A DNA stretch of 64,000 bases, taken from positions 585,001 to 649,000 of the forward strand of contig NZ_CP034437.1 of assembly GCF_003952225.1 (NCBI RefSeq), read 5' to 3'. Shown piece by piece: positions 25,901-34,081 of the stretch. This DNA is from Paenibacillus albus. GTDB taxonomy: Bacteria; Bacillota; Bacilli; Paenibacillales; Paenibacillaceae. Both the position numbers and the translations under genes were made by a program. Numbering within the stretch: the first letter of the stretch is position 1; each line of letters begins with the position of its first letter. The notes under the pieces were generated by a model that saw nothing but the letters and a program-made list of their open reading frames with translations, did not search any database and had not been told where the DNA came from.

Positions 25901-25956
25901 GGTTCGTGAATCCTCCTTTCTGTAACACATGCGAATACGAAATTGTCGTTGATTTC

Positions 25957-25990
25957 ATCTTACTCCCGTTATAACGTTAACGTCAACGTT
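25957..25990 (-). promoter_or_regulatory. MerR-operon promoter with palindrome
   Basis: On the minus strand TTGACG (25986-25981) and TAAGAT (25962-25957) are 18 bp apart. The palindromic tract AACGTTAACGTCAACGTT at 25973-25990 on the + strand covers the -35 and reaches into the spacer, a plausible MerR operator. Confidence 0.6.
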
Positions 25991-26065
25991 AGATTTTGTG
26001 TAAAAATAGTTCCATCTTTTCCAGCCGGCATCGAAGTTAGTATGACCTATATGAACAAAATGATG

Positions 26066-26113
26066 CAAAAAAGAGCCCTTCTCGCAGCTGTTATCAGCCG
26101 CAAAAGGGACTCC
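26066..26113 (-). terminator. Terminator of the cst operon
   Basis: Minus strand CCCTT pairs with AAGGG and an inner GC-GCTG/CAGC-GC pairs, followed by CTCTTTTTTG. Confidence 0.88.
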
Positions 26114-26118
26114 TGTCA

Positions 26119-26499
26119 TTATCGTACAATGCGGCCGCTCCATGCGCTTATGCCGCCTTGCAAGTGATTAATATGGCGATAGCCGCCTCGGCTCAACATC
26201 CGCGCTGCCGTCTTGCTTCTCATGCCGCTGCGGCAGTATAGCAGAAGCTCGCGCTCCTTCGGAATTTCGCCGATTCGCTGTCCAAGCTGCGACAGCGGAA
26301 TGTTAAGCGCGCCGGGAATGGCGCCGCTATTGAATTCAGCCGGCTCGCGCACGTCGATGAGCAGCGCATCCGGTACCGTTTCAAGCTTGCTGCGGAATTC
26401 GGCGTCCTTCAATGTACGCAGCCCTTTCGTAGGGCCGAATCGCGTATAGGCAAACCATACTATAAGCACAATAAATAAGAGATTAATTGCAGTTTCCAC
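26119..26499 (-). CDS. Membrane-anchored rhodanese
   Basis: A 126-residue protein with one N-terminal transmembrane helix (INLLFIVLIVWFAYTRF) and a rhodanese domain whose active loop is CRSGMRS near 89. Rhodaneses transfer sulfane sulfur via a Cys persulfide; the anchor places the domain at the membrane, probably facing the cytoplasm. It starts at GTG 26499, with AAGGAG 13 bases upstream. It is third in the operon after the CstR-type repressor and a soluble rhodanese, so it probably helps clear or channel sulfide-derived persulfides. Confidence 0.92.
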   Translation of the reverse strand: METAINLLFIVLIVWFAYTRFGPTKGLRTLKDAEFRSKLETVPDALLIDVREPAEFNSGAIPGALNIPLSQLGQRIGEIPKERELLLYCRSGMRSKTAARMLSRGGYRHINHLQGGISAWSGRIVR

Positions 26500-26525
26500 T
26501 TTGGTTTGAGCACTCCTTTTGCCTG

Positions 26526-26843
26526 CTAGTCCTGTATAAGCTCGCCTGTCCAGCTCATAAGTCCGCCGGTCAGGTTAATCACATCATAGCCCCGTTCGCT
26601 GAGCAGCTCGCAGGCGAGTCCGCTTCGGCCGCCAGCCTTGCACATAACGACCAGTCCACACCCTGCGGGCAGCTCATTCAGCCGCTCCAACAGCTGACCT
26701 ACTGGAATATGGACCGCTCCGGCAAGATGTCCTGCTGCCCATTCATTCGGCTCGCGAACATCCAGCATGAATAGCTGCTCGCCTTGATTTAATTTTGCAG
26801 CCAGCTGCTGCGGTAAGAGTTCCTTTGCTATTTGAAATGCCAT
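26526..26843 (-). CDS. Soluble single-domain rhodanese
   Basis: A 105-residue rhodanese with LDVREPNEWAAGHL and active loop CKAGGRS near 70. Cytoplasmic sulfurtransferase acting on persulfides or thiosulfate. GAGGAGG precedes the ATG. It lies between the CstR-type regulator (48 bp upstream) and the membrane rhodanese (26 bp downstream), a layout like staphylococcal and enterococcal cst operons. Confidence 0.93.
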   Translation of the reverse strand: MAFQIAKELLPQQLAAKLNQGEQLFMLDVREPNEWAAGHLAGAVHIPVGQLLERLNELPAGCGLVVMCKAGGRSGLACELLSERGYDVINLTGGLMSWTGELIQD

Positions 26844-26891
26844 TGTTGTCGTCCTCCTCTAAGTTGTAATCTCATTCGGGTGCACCGCCAA

Positions 26892-27158
26892 TTAACGGCT
26901 CTTCACGAGCAGCTCGATCGCTTCCTTCACCAGCTTGTCCGTGTCCCCTCCGGAAGCCTGCTCCTCCATGATGCAGAGCTGCAGATTCTCGGCGACGATC
27001 TGGGCAATGGCTTTGTCCGCCGCGCCGCGGACGGCAGATAGCTGGCTGACCACATCCTTGCACGACTTGCCTTCCTCCATTAAGCGGAGCACGCCTCGCA
27101 CTTGGCCCTCCATTCTTTTCAAACGGGCCTTTAACTCATCCGTATATTGATAATCCAC
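26892..27158 (-). CDS. cstR: CsoR-family persulfide sensor, CstR-like
   Basis: The 88-residue four-helix repressor (LKRMEGQVRGVLRLMEEGKS) has two Cys, at 33 (SCKD) and 62 (QLCI). In copper-binding CsoR a His lies four residues before the second Cys; here that position is Asn (ENLQLC), which fits the CstR branch that forms a di- or trisulfide between the two Cys on exposure to persulfides. The following two rhodaneses support this. Start is GTG 27158 with AAGGCGG 10 bases before. It probably represses its own operon through the palindrome at 27202. Other metal-sensing subfamilies (RcnR, FrmR) fit less well. Confidence 0.85.
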   Translation of the reverse strand: MDYQYTDELKARLKRMEGQVRGVLRLMEEGKSCKDVVSQLSAVRGAADKAIAQIVAENLQLCIMEEQASGGDTDKLVKEAIELLVKSR

Positions 27159-27201
27159 TTGTTATGGCCGCCTTTCGGAGCTTCTTTTCCACACTATACA
27201 C

Positions 27202-27244
27202 ATACCCCTATAGGTATATTATCGAACAGGCTGACCTCTGTCAA
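27202..27244 (-). promoter_or_regulatory. cst operon promoter and CsoR/CstR-type operator
   Basis: On the minus strand TTGACA (27244-27239) and TAATAT (27221-27216) are exactly 17 bp apart, a near-perfect sigma-A promoter. Overlapping the -10 and start region is ATACCCCTATAGGTAT (27202-27217), a palindrome (ATACC...GGTAT) of the form bound by CsoR-family repressors. Confidence 0.82.
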
Positions 27245-27260
27245 CATCGCCCCATCTCAC

Positions 27261-27318
27261 AAAATAAGGCTGTCCGTAAGTCTGCGCACACAAAGCAGAC
27301 TAATCGGACAGCCTATTC
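27261..27318 (-). terminator. Terminator of the siderophore ABC operon
   Basis: Minus strand AGGCTGTCCG pairs with CGGACAGCCT and inner AGTCTGC with GCAGACT, then TATTTTG. Confidence 0.85.
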
Positions 27319-27331
27319 TAACTTCTAACGT

Positions 27332-28174
27332 CTAAAACACCTCTGCCGGCTGCTTCACTTGGGGAGCAGCCACCGCAGCCACCGTGCGTCTTCTTCCGCT
27401 GCCATGCGGAATGCAGAGCGGAGTTCCGTACAGCGGGTCTGCCATAATATCGCACTTCAGACGGAACACCTTCTCAATCAGCGCTTCATCAATGACCTCA
27501 TCCGGCGGCCCCTGCGATTCGATACGGCCGTCGCGAATAGCGACAATATGATCCGCATAACGGCACGCAAGATTAATATCATGCAGCACCATCACAACGG
27601 TTCGCTGCTCGCGGCGGTTCATCTCATCGAGCAAATCGAGCACTTCGATCTGATGCGTCAGATCGAGGTAGGTCGTCGGCTCGTCGAGCAGAATGATCGG
27701 CGTCTCTTGCGCGATCGTCATCGCGATCCATGCCCGCTGCCGCTGGCCGCCTGAGAGCGAGTCAACCGTCCGCTCGGACAGCTCCGACATCCCCGTTGCC
27801 GCAAGCGCAGCCTGCACGCTCTTCTCGTCTTCCTGCGACCACTGCTTCAGCCAGGACTGGTACGGGTATCTGCCCTGCTTCACAAGCTGCAGCACGGTCA
27901 GCCCTTCCGGCGTCGTCGGCCCTTGCGGCAGAATAGCCAGCTTGCGCGCGACCTCCTTCGTGGACATGCCCGCGATATCGGAGCCTTCCAGCACGACGCT
28001 TCCCCGCTGCGGCTTCAGGAGCCGCGCCATCGAACGGAGCAGCGTTGATTTGCCGCAGCCGTTGCTGCCGATGAACACCGTTACTTTGCCTTTCGGAATC
28101 GACAGGCTCAGATCCTCGAATATATAACTGCCGCCATAGGACAAGCCCAGTCCTCTAGCTTCTAATTGACTCAT
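27332..28174 (-). CDS. Siderophore ABC importer, ATPase
   Basis: The 280-residue ATPase has Walker A GSNGCGKST near 36, the Q-loop LPQGP, signature LSGGQRQRAWIAM, Walker B ILLDEPTTYLD and the His switch VLHDI, as in FecE/FhuC-type iron-siderophore importers. It powers uptake with the two permeases encoded 18 bp upstream. It is the last gene of a Fur-controlled operon and is followed by a hairpin terminator. The family assignment is secure; the particular siderophore is not. Confidence 0.94.
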   Translation of the reverse strand: MSQLEARGLGLSYGGSYIFEDLSLSIPKGKVTVFIGSNGCGKSTLLRSMARLLKPQRGSVVLEGSDIAGMSTKEVARKLAILPQGPTTPEGLTVLQLVKQGRYPYQSWLKQWSQEDEKSVQAALAATGMSELSERTVDSLSGGQRQRAWIAMTIAQETPIILLDEPTTYLDLTHQIEVLDLLDEMNRREQRTVVMVLHDINLACRYADHIVAIRDGRIESQGPPDEVIDEALIEKVFRLKCDIMADPLYGTPLCIPHGSGRRRTVAAVAAPQVKQPAEVF

Positions 28175-28192
28175 GGCTGTACGCCTCCTTGC

Positions 28193-29233
28193 CTAGTTGC
28201 GGTTCCGGTTCCGATAGAGCAAAAACATGAAGAACGGCGCGCCGATCGCTGCCGTCAAGACACCTGCCGGCACATCATTGGGCAGAAATGCCGTTCGCGC
28301 AATGACGTCCGAGATGAGCAGAATGAGTGCCCCGAGCAGTGCGCTGACCGGTACGACACTGCCGAAGGACGAGCCGACCAGCTTCCTCGCGATATGCGGC
28401 GCCATCAAGCCGATGAAGGCGATCGCGCCGCCAATGGCGACGGCAGCGCCCGCGAGACCGACGCTAAGCGCGATGAGCACCAGCCGCTGGCGCTGCACCT
28501 GCGCGCCGGCGCTGCTGGCGACATCGTCGCCAAGCGACTGGATGTTCACGTTCCGTGCCTGCAGCCATGTAACAGGCAGCAGAATAAGCACCCACGGCAG
28601 CAGCGTCATGACATCCTTATCCCAGGATGTCCCGTATATGCTGCCTGTCATGAAGGTAAGCGACCGCTGAGCAAGCGCCATCGGCCCCGTGATAATAAGC
28701 ATATAAGAGACCGACTTCACCGCGGCGGAGACGCCGATTCCGACCAAGACAAGCCGCAGCGGCTCCACGCCTCGCTTCCAAGCAAGTACATACAGCAGCG
28801 CGGTCATGAGGAACGCGCCACCGATCGAGAACAGCGGCAGCCAGTGAACGGATACCGCGCCGCCGAACAGAAAGATGAACAGCACCGCGCCGAGCGATGC
28901 GCCTTCCGTAATGCCCGCTACGTCCGGCGAAGCCAGCGGATTGCGGATAATGCCTTGCAGCACGGCGCCGGCGACCGCAAGCGACGCGCCGACGAGAATG
29001 CCAATGACGATACGCGGCATCCGCAGCTTCTCGATGATGACTTGATCCATCGGCTTGCCGCCTCCGAGGAGCACCTTAATGACATTCAGCGGCGAGATCG
29101 GTTGTCCGCCGCTGCCTGCGCTTATAACCGCGGCAAGCAAGCAAAGCGCGAGCAAGAGAAGCGATATCCATATCGTTCGCTTCTCGATGAGAAGCGAAAC
29201 CTTCGATGTGCGTAATGTTTGATATTTACCCAT
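28193..29233 (-). CDS. Siderophore ABC importer, FecCD permease 2
   Basis: A 346-residue FecCD/BtuC-type permease, about ten helices, with the family motifs LRMPRIVIGILVGASLAVAG, GIIRNPLASPDVAG and GLMAPHIARKLVG. It forms a heterodimeric channel with the permease encoded upstream, whose stop overlaps its start by 8 bp, indicating translational coupling. Similar to B. subtilis YfhA/YfiZ of the schizokinen/arthrobactin importer by gene context, without a search. Confidence 0.94.
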   Translation of the reverse strand: MGKYQTLRTSKVSLLIEKRTIWISLLLLALCLLAAVISAGSGGQPISPLNVIKVLLGGGKPMDQVIIEKLRMPRIVIGILVGASLAVAGAVLQGIIRNPLASPDVAGITEGASLGAVLFIFLFGGAVSVHWLPLFSIGGAFLMTALLYVLAWKRGVEPLRLVLVGIGVSAAVKSVSYMLIITGPMALAQRSLTFMTGSIYGTSWDKDVMTLLPWVLILLPVTWLQARNVNIQSLGDDVASSAGAQVQRQRLVLIALSVGLAGAAVAIGGAIAFIGLMAPHIARKLVGSSFGSVVPVSALLGALILLISDVIARTAFLPNDVPAGVLTAAIGAPFFMFLLYRNRNRN

Positions 29234-30215
29234 GGCGCTGTCTACCTTTCCTAGCGATATAGACGAAGAACGGAACGCCGATAATCGCCGTCATGACGCC
29301 GACGGGAATCTCTTTGGGCATCGCGATGTAGCGCGAGCCAAGGTCGGCTGCCACGAGCAGAATCGCGCCGTAAACCGCGCTGTACGGCAAAATCCAGCGG
29401 TAATCGGTGCCCACCATGTAGCGCACCAAATGCGGAATGATAATGCCGATGAAAGCGATCGGTCCCGCAGCTGCGACCGAGCCGCCTGCGAGCAGAATAA
29501 TTGCAGCCGCGGCGAACACCTTGATGTGCGCCGTGCGCTGCCCAAGGCCTGCCGCGATATCATCGCCCATCGCGAGCACGTTCAAGTGGCTCGGCAGACA
29601 TAGCGCGATGACCATGCCGACAGCCATATACGGCCATACGGCGGCGAGCTGCGCCATGTCGCGTCCCGCAACGGAGCCGACCAGCCACATGAGAATCTGG
29701 TCGAACATTTTACCATCGGTCAGCATGACGCCTTGCGTGAGCGATGCGAAGAACGCGGCCATCGCGGCTCCGCTCAGCGTGACCTTGACCGGCGTCATGC
29801 CGTCACGTCCAATGCTGCCGAGGACGAAGACGATGGTGCCGCTTATTGCCGCGCCAATTAGCGCTACCAGTGTAAAGGCATGAAGCCCGGATACGCCCAG
29901 CCAAGCGCCGGCCACGATAATAAAGAACGTCGCGCCGGAGTTGACGCCTACCGTGCTCGGCGAGGCGATCGGGTTGCGCGTGATGGCCTGCATCAGCGCT
30001 CCCGCAACGGCAAGGCTTGCGCCTACGGCCCCCGCGATTAGGGCGCGCGGAACCCGCGTTGTGCGAATAATAAGCTGTTCATTGCTCGTACCGCCATGGA
30101 TAACCGAGTCCCAGACGACGCGAAGCGGAATATCGGTAACGCCAAAAGCAATGCTGCAAACGAGTGCTATAACAAGTGCGACGAGTGACAACGACAGGTA
30201 TAAGGCCAATCTCAT
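29226..30215 (-). CDS. Siderophore ABC importer, FecCD permease 1
   Basis: A FecCD permease (about 329 residues) with RTTRVPRALIAGAVGASLAV, AITRNPIASPSTVG, and GIIIPHLVRYMVG. The ATG at 30215 is chosen tentatively: neither it nor the TTG at 30233 has a convincing ribosome site. First gene of the three-gene importer operon, transcribed away from the binding-protein gene; the Fur box at 30312 lies between the two starts and could control both directions. Confidence 0.92.
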   Translation of the reverse strand: MRLALYLSLSLVALVIALVCSIAFGVTDIPLRVVWDSVIHGGTSNEQLIIRTTRVPRALIAGAVGASLAVAGALMQAITRNPIASPSTVGVNSGATFFIIVAGAWLGVSGLHAFTLVALIGAAISGTIVFVLGSIGRDGMTPVKVTLSGAAMAAFFASLTQGVMLTDGKMFDQILMWLVGSVAGRDMAQLAAVWPYMAVGMVIALCLPSHLNVLAMGDDIAAGLGQRTAHIKVFAAAAIILLAGGSVAAAGPIAFIGIIIPHLVRYMVGTDYRWILPYSAVYGAILLVAADLGSRYIAMPKEIPVGVMTAIIGVPFFVYIARKGRQRHG

Positions 30216-30311
30216 AGGTGCGCATACTTCCAATCTGGGCGATTCTCGCTCTGGAGTGCCCTTTTGTACTCGTCAAATTTTAGAGGCATCTCTCCTCGTT
30301 GTCAATGACAC

Positions 30312-30326
30312 TGATAATCATTATCA
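30312..30326. promoter_or_regulatory. Fur box
   Basis: TGATAATCATTATCA is an exact 7-1-7 match to the Bacillus Fur box. It sits just upstream of the binding-protein promoter and between the divergent importer genes, so iron sufficiency should repress both. Confidence 0.93.
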
Positions 30327-30334
30327 TATTTTTG

Positions 30335-30364
30335 TTGACAATTCTTTTCCAAGGGGCGTATAGT
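30335..30364 (+). promoter_or_regulatory. Promoter of siderophore-binding lipoprotein
   Basis: TTGACA (30335-30340) and TATAGT (30359-30364) with an 18-bp spacer, immediately after the Fur box. Confidence 0.75.
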
Positions 30365-30445
30365 TTGTATCTGTCACTGATAACGTTTCTCAACAAAGCT
30401 AATTCTTTTGTTTAAAAACGTATTACGCATTAGGGGGAATTAATA

Positions 30446-31498
30446 ATGTTCGCATCACGCACCACATCCACACGCAAAGGCAGACGCACTGTCTTGTGGA
30501 CCATCATGACCCTTGTCTTTGCTGTTATCGTCGCAGGCTGCGGGAATAACTCAGCCAACAACACGGACACGAAGAACAACAACACGACGTCCAATTCAGA
30601 GTCAACCAATACGAGCAATGAAGCTGCTGCTCCTTCTTCCGATACGGATACACGCACAGTGAAGCACGCCATGGGCGAAACGCAAATTACAGGCACGCCG
30701 AAGAAAATCGTCGTTCTGACGAATGAAGGCACGGAGGCGCTTCTCGCGCTCGGCATCAAGCCGGTCGGCGCCGTGAAATCTTGGACAGGCGATCCTTGGT
30801 ACCCGCATATTAAAGACGAGATGGAAGGCGTCACCGTGGTCGGCGAGGAAAGCCAACCGAATCTCGAGCTTATTGCCGGCCTGCAGCCGGATCTCATTAT
30901 CGGCAACAAGATGCGTCAGGAGAAGGTGTACGAGCAGCTGAAAGCTATTGCCCCTACTGTCATGGCGGAAGATCTACGCGGTTTGTGGAAGGTTAACTTC
31001 AAGCTTTATGCCGAAGCTGTCGGCAAGACGGAGGAAGGCAACAAGCTGATCGCCGACTTCGATGCCCGCATTGATAACTTCAAGGCGAAGGCAGGAGACA
31101 AGCTGAACCAGACGGTATCCGTTGTCCGTTTCATGGCTGGCAAAACGCGCGTTTATCACACGAACACGTTCTCCGGCATTATTTTTGATCAAATCGGCCT
31201 AGCCCGTACGGAAATGACGAAGAAAGCGAAGGATACTTTCGTCGATGAAATTACGAAGGAGCGTCTGCCTGAAGCGGATGCTGACCGGATCTTCTACTTC
31301 ACGTATGAGACTGGCGACGGCAAAGCAAGCGATACCGAGAAGGAATGGACGAACGATCCGCTCTGGAAGAACCTGAAGGCCGTTAAGAACGGTCAAGCCT
31401 ACAAAGTCGATGACGCGACTTGGAACACAGCGGGCGGCATTAAAGCAGCTAACTTGATGCTGACAGACTTGTTCAAAATCTATGGTTTGACCGAATAG
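30446..31498 (+). CDS. Iron-siderophore-binding lipoprotein, YfiY-like
   Basis: The 350-residue protein has a basic start, a hydrophobic segment and a lipobox VAGC near 31, then an Asn/Thr/Ser-rich linker and a class III binding-protein fold (PKKIVVLTNEGTEALLALGI, GLQPDLIIGN). It would be lipid-anchored outside the membrane and deliver a ferric siderophore to the divergent FecCD importer. GGGGGAATTAATA precedes the ATG. The nearest named relatives by family are YfiY/FpuA-type hydroxamate or citrate-hydroxamate siderophore binders. Confidence 0.93.
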   Translation: MFASRTTSTRKGRRTVLWTIMTLVFAVIVAGCGNNSANNTDTKNNNTTSNSESTNTSNEAAAPSSDTDTRTVKHAMGETQITGTPKKIVVLTNEGTEALLALGIKPVGAVKSWTGDPWYPHIKDEMEGVTVVGEESQPNLELIAGLQPDLIIGNKMRQEKVYEQLKAIAPTVMAEDLRGLWKVNFKLYAEAVGKTEEGNKLIADFDARIDNFKAKAGDKLNQTVSVVRFMAGKTRVYHTNTFSGIIFDQIGLARTEMTKKAKDTFVDEITKERLPEADADRIFYFTYETGDGKASDTEKEWTNDPLWKNLKAVKNGQAYKVDDATWNTAGGIKAANLMLTDLFKIYGLTE

Positions 31499-31518
31499 TC
31501 AAATCGTAACGTTATGAG

Positions 31519-31546
31519 AAAGCGGCCCTATGATGGGTCGCTTTTT
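31519..31546 (+). terminator. Terminator of siderophore-binding gene
   Basis: AAGCG-CCC pairs with GGG-CGCTT, then TTTTT. Confidence 0.85.
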
Positions 31547-31637
31547 GTCGTTGTTTGAGCGCGGGCGAGTATGATTTTCTCCAGTTGGAAACAATACGCT
31601 TTGGTTTCCATTTATTTTTGAGAGGAGCTAAGCGCTC

Positions 31638-33227
31638 GTGAATGACAACAAGCAAGGCGCAGCCGGAAGCGATACGCCGAATCAGACGCTGACGACGCGT
31701 CAGGGCCATCCTGTAACGGATAATCAGAACATCCGCACGGTCGGCAATCGCGGTCCGAGCACGCTGGAGAACTATCATTTTATCGAGAAAATCACCCATT
31801 TCGACCGGGAGCGCATCCCTGAGCGCGTCGTTCATGCACGCGGCGCAGGCGCCCACGGCATCTTCGAGGCCTATGGCAAGGTCGGCGATGAGCCTGTAGC
31901 CCCATATACGCGAGCGAAGCTGTTTCAAGAGGCTGGGAAACAGACACCAGTGTTCGTGCGCTTCTCGACGGTCATTCATGGCGCTCATTCGCCGGAGACG
32001 CTGCGCGATCCGCGCGGTTTTGCCGTCAAATTCTACACAGAGGACGGCAACTGGGACCTCGTCGGCAACAATCTGAAAATCTTCTTCATTCGCGACCCGC
32101 TTAAGTTTCCCGATATGGTGCACGCCTTCAAGCCGGATCCGCTGACCAATGTACAGGATATGGAGCGCTTCTTCGACTTCGTCTCGTTATCGCCGGAAGC
32201 GACTCATATGGTGACGTTCCTGCTCTCTCCTTGGGGCATCCCTGCGAACTACCGGCAGATGCAAGGCTCGGGCGTAAATACATATAAATGGGTCAATCAG
32301 AACGGTGAGGCCGTGCTCGTAAAGTACCACTGGGAGCCGCTGAAACAGGGCATTAAGAACCTGCTCCAGTCGGAAGCGAACGAGGTTCAAGCGCTCAACT
32401 TCAACCATGCGACGCTAGATCTCTATCAGGCGATTGAGGCTGGCGATTACCCCGAATGGGAGCTGCGCGTTCAGCTGATGACGGACGGCGAGCACCCTGA
32501 GCTGGACTTCGACCCGCTCGATCCGACGAAGCTGTGGCCGCCGGAGCAGTTTCCCTTCCTTCCTGTAGGCAAAATGACGCTGAACCGGAATCCGGAGGAT
32601 TACTTCACCGAGGTTGAGCAAGCTTCATTCGGCACCGGGGTGCTTGTCGACGGGCTCGACTTCTCGGATGACAAGCTGCTGCAGGGCCGCACCTTCTCGT
32701 ACTCCGATACGCAGCGGCACCGCGTTGGAACGAACTATCTCCAGCTGCCGATCAATGCGCCGAAGACGCATGTAGCGACGAACCAAAGCGGCGGACAGAT
32801 GCAGTTCAGCCCGGACCGTGCCGAGGGACAGAACCCTCACGTCAATTACGAGCCGTCCTCGATGGGCGGGCTTCAGGAAGCGGTGAAGCAGGGCAGCGAC
32901 CATGAGCCGCACTACGATGCGAAGCTGACGCGCCAGAAGCTGGACCGCGCGAACGACTTCAAGCAGGCGGGCGATACGTTCCGCGCTTTCGACAGCACGG
33001 AGCAAGACGAGCTTATCGGCAACCTGGTCGGCGCGCTGTCGGGCTGCAAGAATGATATCCGCGAGCGGATGATCAGCTATTTCACCCAAGCCGACGCCGA
33101 TTACGGGCGGCGCGTGTCGGAGGGTCTGCTCCATGCGGACCAGAGCCGCACCCTGAGCGGGCAATCGAATCCGGGGCTGGCCGTGGATAAGGCGAAGCAG
33201 CTCGGTCACGAGAGCGACCGGTACTAA
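31638..33227 (+). CDS. Monofunctional haem catalase
   Basis: A 529-residue catalase that dismutates hydrogen peroxide. The distal His lies in [11 protein letters not shown], the distal Asn in [10 protein letters not shown], and the haem-ligand Tyr in [12 protein letters not shown]. The length is ~45 residues more than B. subtilis KatA, mostly in an N-terminal leader and a hydrophilic C-terminal tail ([20 protein letters not shown]). The start is GTG 31638 with GAGGAG about 10 bases before. No PerR box was found upstream by eye, so regulation is open; a sporulation or general-stress catalase is possible. Confidence 0.95.
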   Translation: MNDNKQGAAGSDTPNQTLTTRQGHPVTDNQNIRTVGNRGPSTLENYHFIEKITHFDRERIPERVVHARGAGAHGIFEAYGKVGDEPVAPYTRAKLFQEAGKQTPVFVRFSTVIHGAHSPETLRDPRGFAVKFYTEDGNWDLVGNNLKIFFIRDPLKFPDMVHAFKPDPLTNVQDMERFFDFVSLSPEATHMVTFLLSPWGIPANYRQMQGSGVNTYKWVNQNGEAVLVKYHWEPLKQGIKNLLQSEANEVQALNFNHATLDLYQAIEAGDYPEWELRVQLMTDGEHPELDFDPLDPTKLWPPEQFPFLPVGKMTLNRNPEDYFTEVEQASFGTGVLVDGLDFSDDKLLQGRTFSYSDTQRHRVGTNYLQLPINAPKTHVATNQSGGQMQFSPDRAEGQNPHVNYEPSSMGGLQEAVKQGSDHEPHYDAKLTRQKLDRANDFKQAGDTFRAFDSTEQDELIGNLVGALSGCKNDIRERMISYFTQADADYGRRVSEGLLHADQSRTLSGQSNPGLAVDKAKQLGHESDRY

Positions 33228-33248
33228 GACCGCGGTGGGTTTGCAAAG

Positions 33249-33660
33249 AGGGGTACTGGGTACCCCTCTTTGGCATTTTCTCGCCGATTTCTGCTAATGT
33301 GGGGTACTACGTACCTCTCTTCGCCACCTTCTCGCCGATTTCCGCCGATGTGGGGTACTACGTACCTCTCTTTGCCACTTTCTCGCCGTTTTCTGCTAAT
33401 GTGGGGTACTACGTACCTCTCTTTGCCACTTTCTCGCCGTTTTCCGCTAATGTGGGGTACTACGTACCTCTCTTTGCCACCTTCTCGCCGATTTCCGCCG
33501 ATGTGGGTACTACGTACCTCTCTTTGCCACTTCTCGCCGTTTTCTGCTAATGTGGGGTACTACGTACCTCTCTTTGCCACTTTCTCGCCGTTTTCTGCTA
33601 ATGTGGGGTACTACGTACCTCTCTTCGCCACCTTCTCGCCGTTTTCCGCTAATGCGGATC
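33249..33660. repeat. 51-bp tandem array, eight copies
   Basis: GGGGTAC recurs at 33250, 33301, 33352, 33403, 33454, (33505, one G lost), 33554 and 33605: a 51-bp period with two one-base deletions in the sixth unit. Each unit has GGTAC-TAC-GTACC, a perfect small hairpin, plus a TTTCYGCYAATGT core and CTCTYTTCGCC-like stretch. A frame is open through much of the array only because 51 is divisible by three. It shares core and period with the locus at 9246. It fills most of the 854-bp gap between catalase and the LTA gene, together with element B; bases 33875-34037 hold nothing recognised. Confidence 0.93.
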
Positions 33661-33690
33661 CGCCAGTACCCCGCTCAGCCTTTCTTCCAC

Positions 33691-33874
33691 CTAACGGAAC
33701 TCAGACACGTTATTAGGCGTAAATAGCCCAGCTTTATATTCTAACGGAACACAGCGACGCTATTGCGCCATAACAGGCTCCTAGCACTGGAAAAGCAGCA
33801 AATAGCTCTGCTGTGTTCCGTTACATGCTCAGGAGGCTCGATTTGGGCGAAATAAGCACGCTGCGTTCCGTTAG
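33691..33874. repeat. Four-unit palindromic element, copy B (184 bp)
   Basis: Direct units begin CTAACGGAACTCAG (33691) and CTAACGGAACACAG (33741), 50 bp apart. Inverted units end near CTGTGTTCCGTTAC (33825) and CTGCGTTCCGTTAG (33874), 49-50 bp apart. Same plan as copies A and C, but with GGAAC where those have GAAC/GAATC in most units. Confidence 0.88.
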
Positions 33875-34037
33875 CCACCAAGCTTGAGCATGCCAATCGA
33901 CTGCGCGCTCCACAGCGCATGCCGCTCCCCACTCTCTCAACCGTCCACGCTGCCATGTACCATGTGCGCCATGCCGCCTCAAGTGCCCCTCGCTCAGCGA
34001 ACCTCCGCTCGCCACAACACACCCACAATCGCAGCAA

Positions 34038-34070
34038 ACAAAAAAAAACAGCGACCCCGTGGGTCACTGC
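34038..34070 (-). terminator. Terminator of LTA-synthase-family gene
   Basis: Minus strand CAGTGACCC pairs with GGGTCGCTG, followed by TTTTTTTTT. Confidence 0.92.
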
Positions 34071-34081
34071 TTTCACTATTT

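Noticed and set aside
28166-29215. 349-codon frame antisense to the FecCD permease
   Set aside because: Arg/Gln/His-rich mirror of a hydrophobic membrane protein gene; no domain.
31556-31637. PerR box before catalase
   Set aside because: No TTATAATNATTATAA-like palindrome could be found in this stretch.
33249-33660. CRISPR array
   Set aside because: The whole 51-bp unit repeats; there are no unique spacers and no cas genes nearby. The same applies to 9246 and 16595.
33270-33716. 148-codon open frame across the 51-bp array
   Set aside because: Frame stays open only because the unit is 17 codons; it has no ribosome site, and a one-base-deletion unit changes the frame without a stop, as expected of non-coding repeats.
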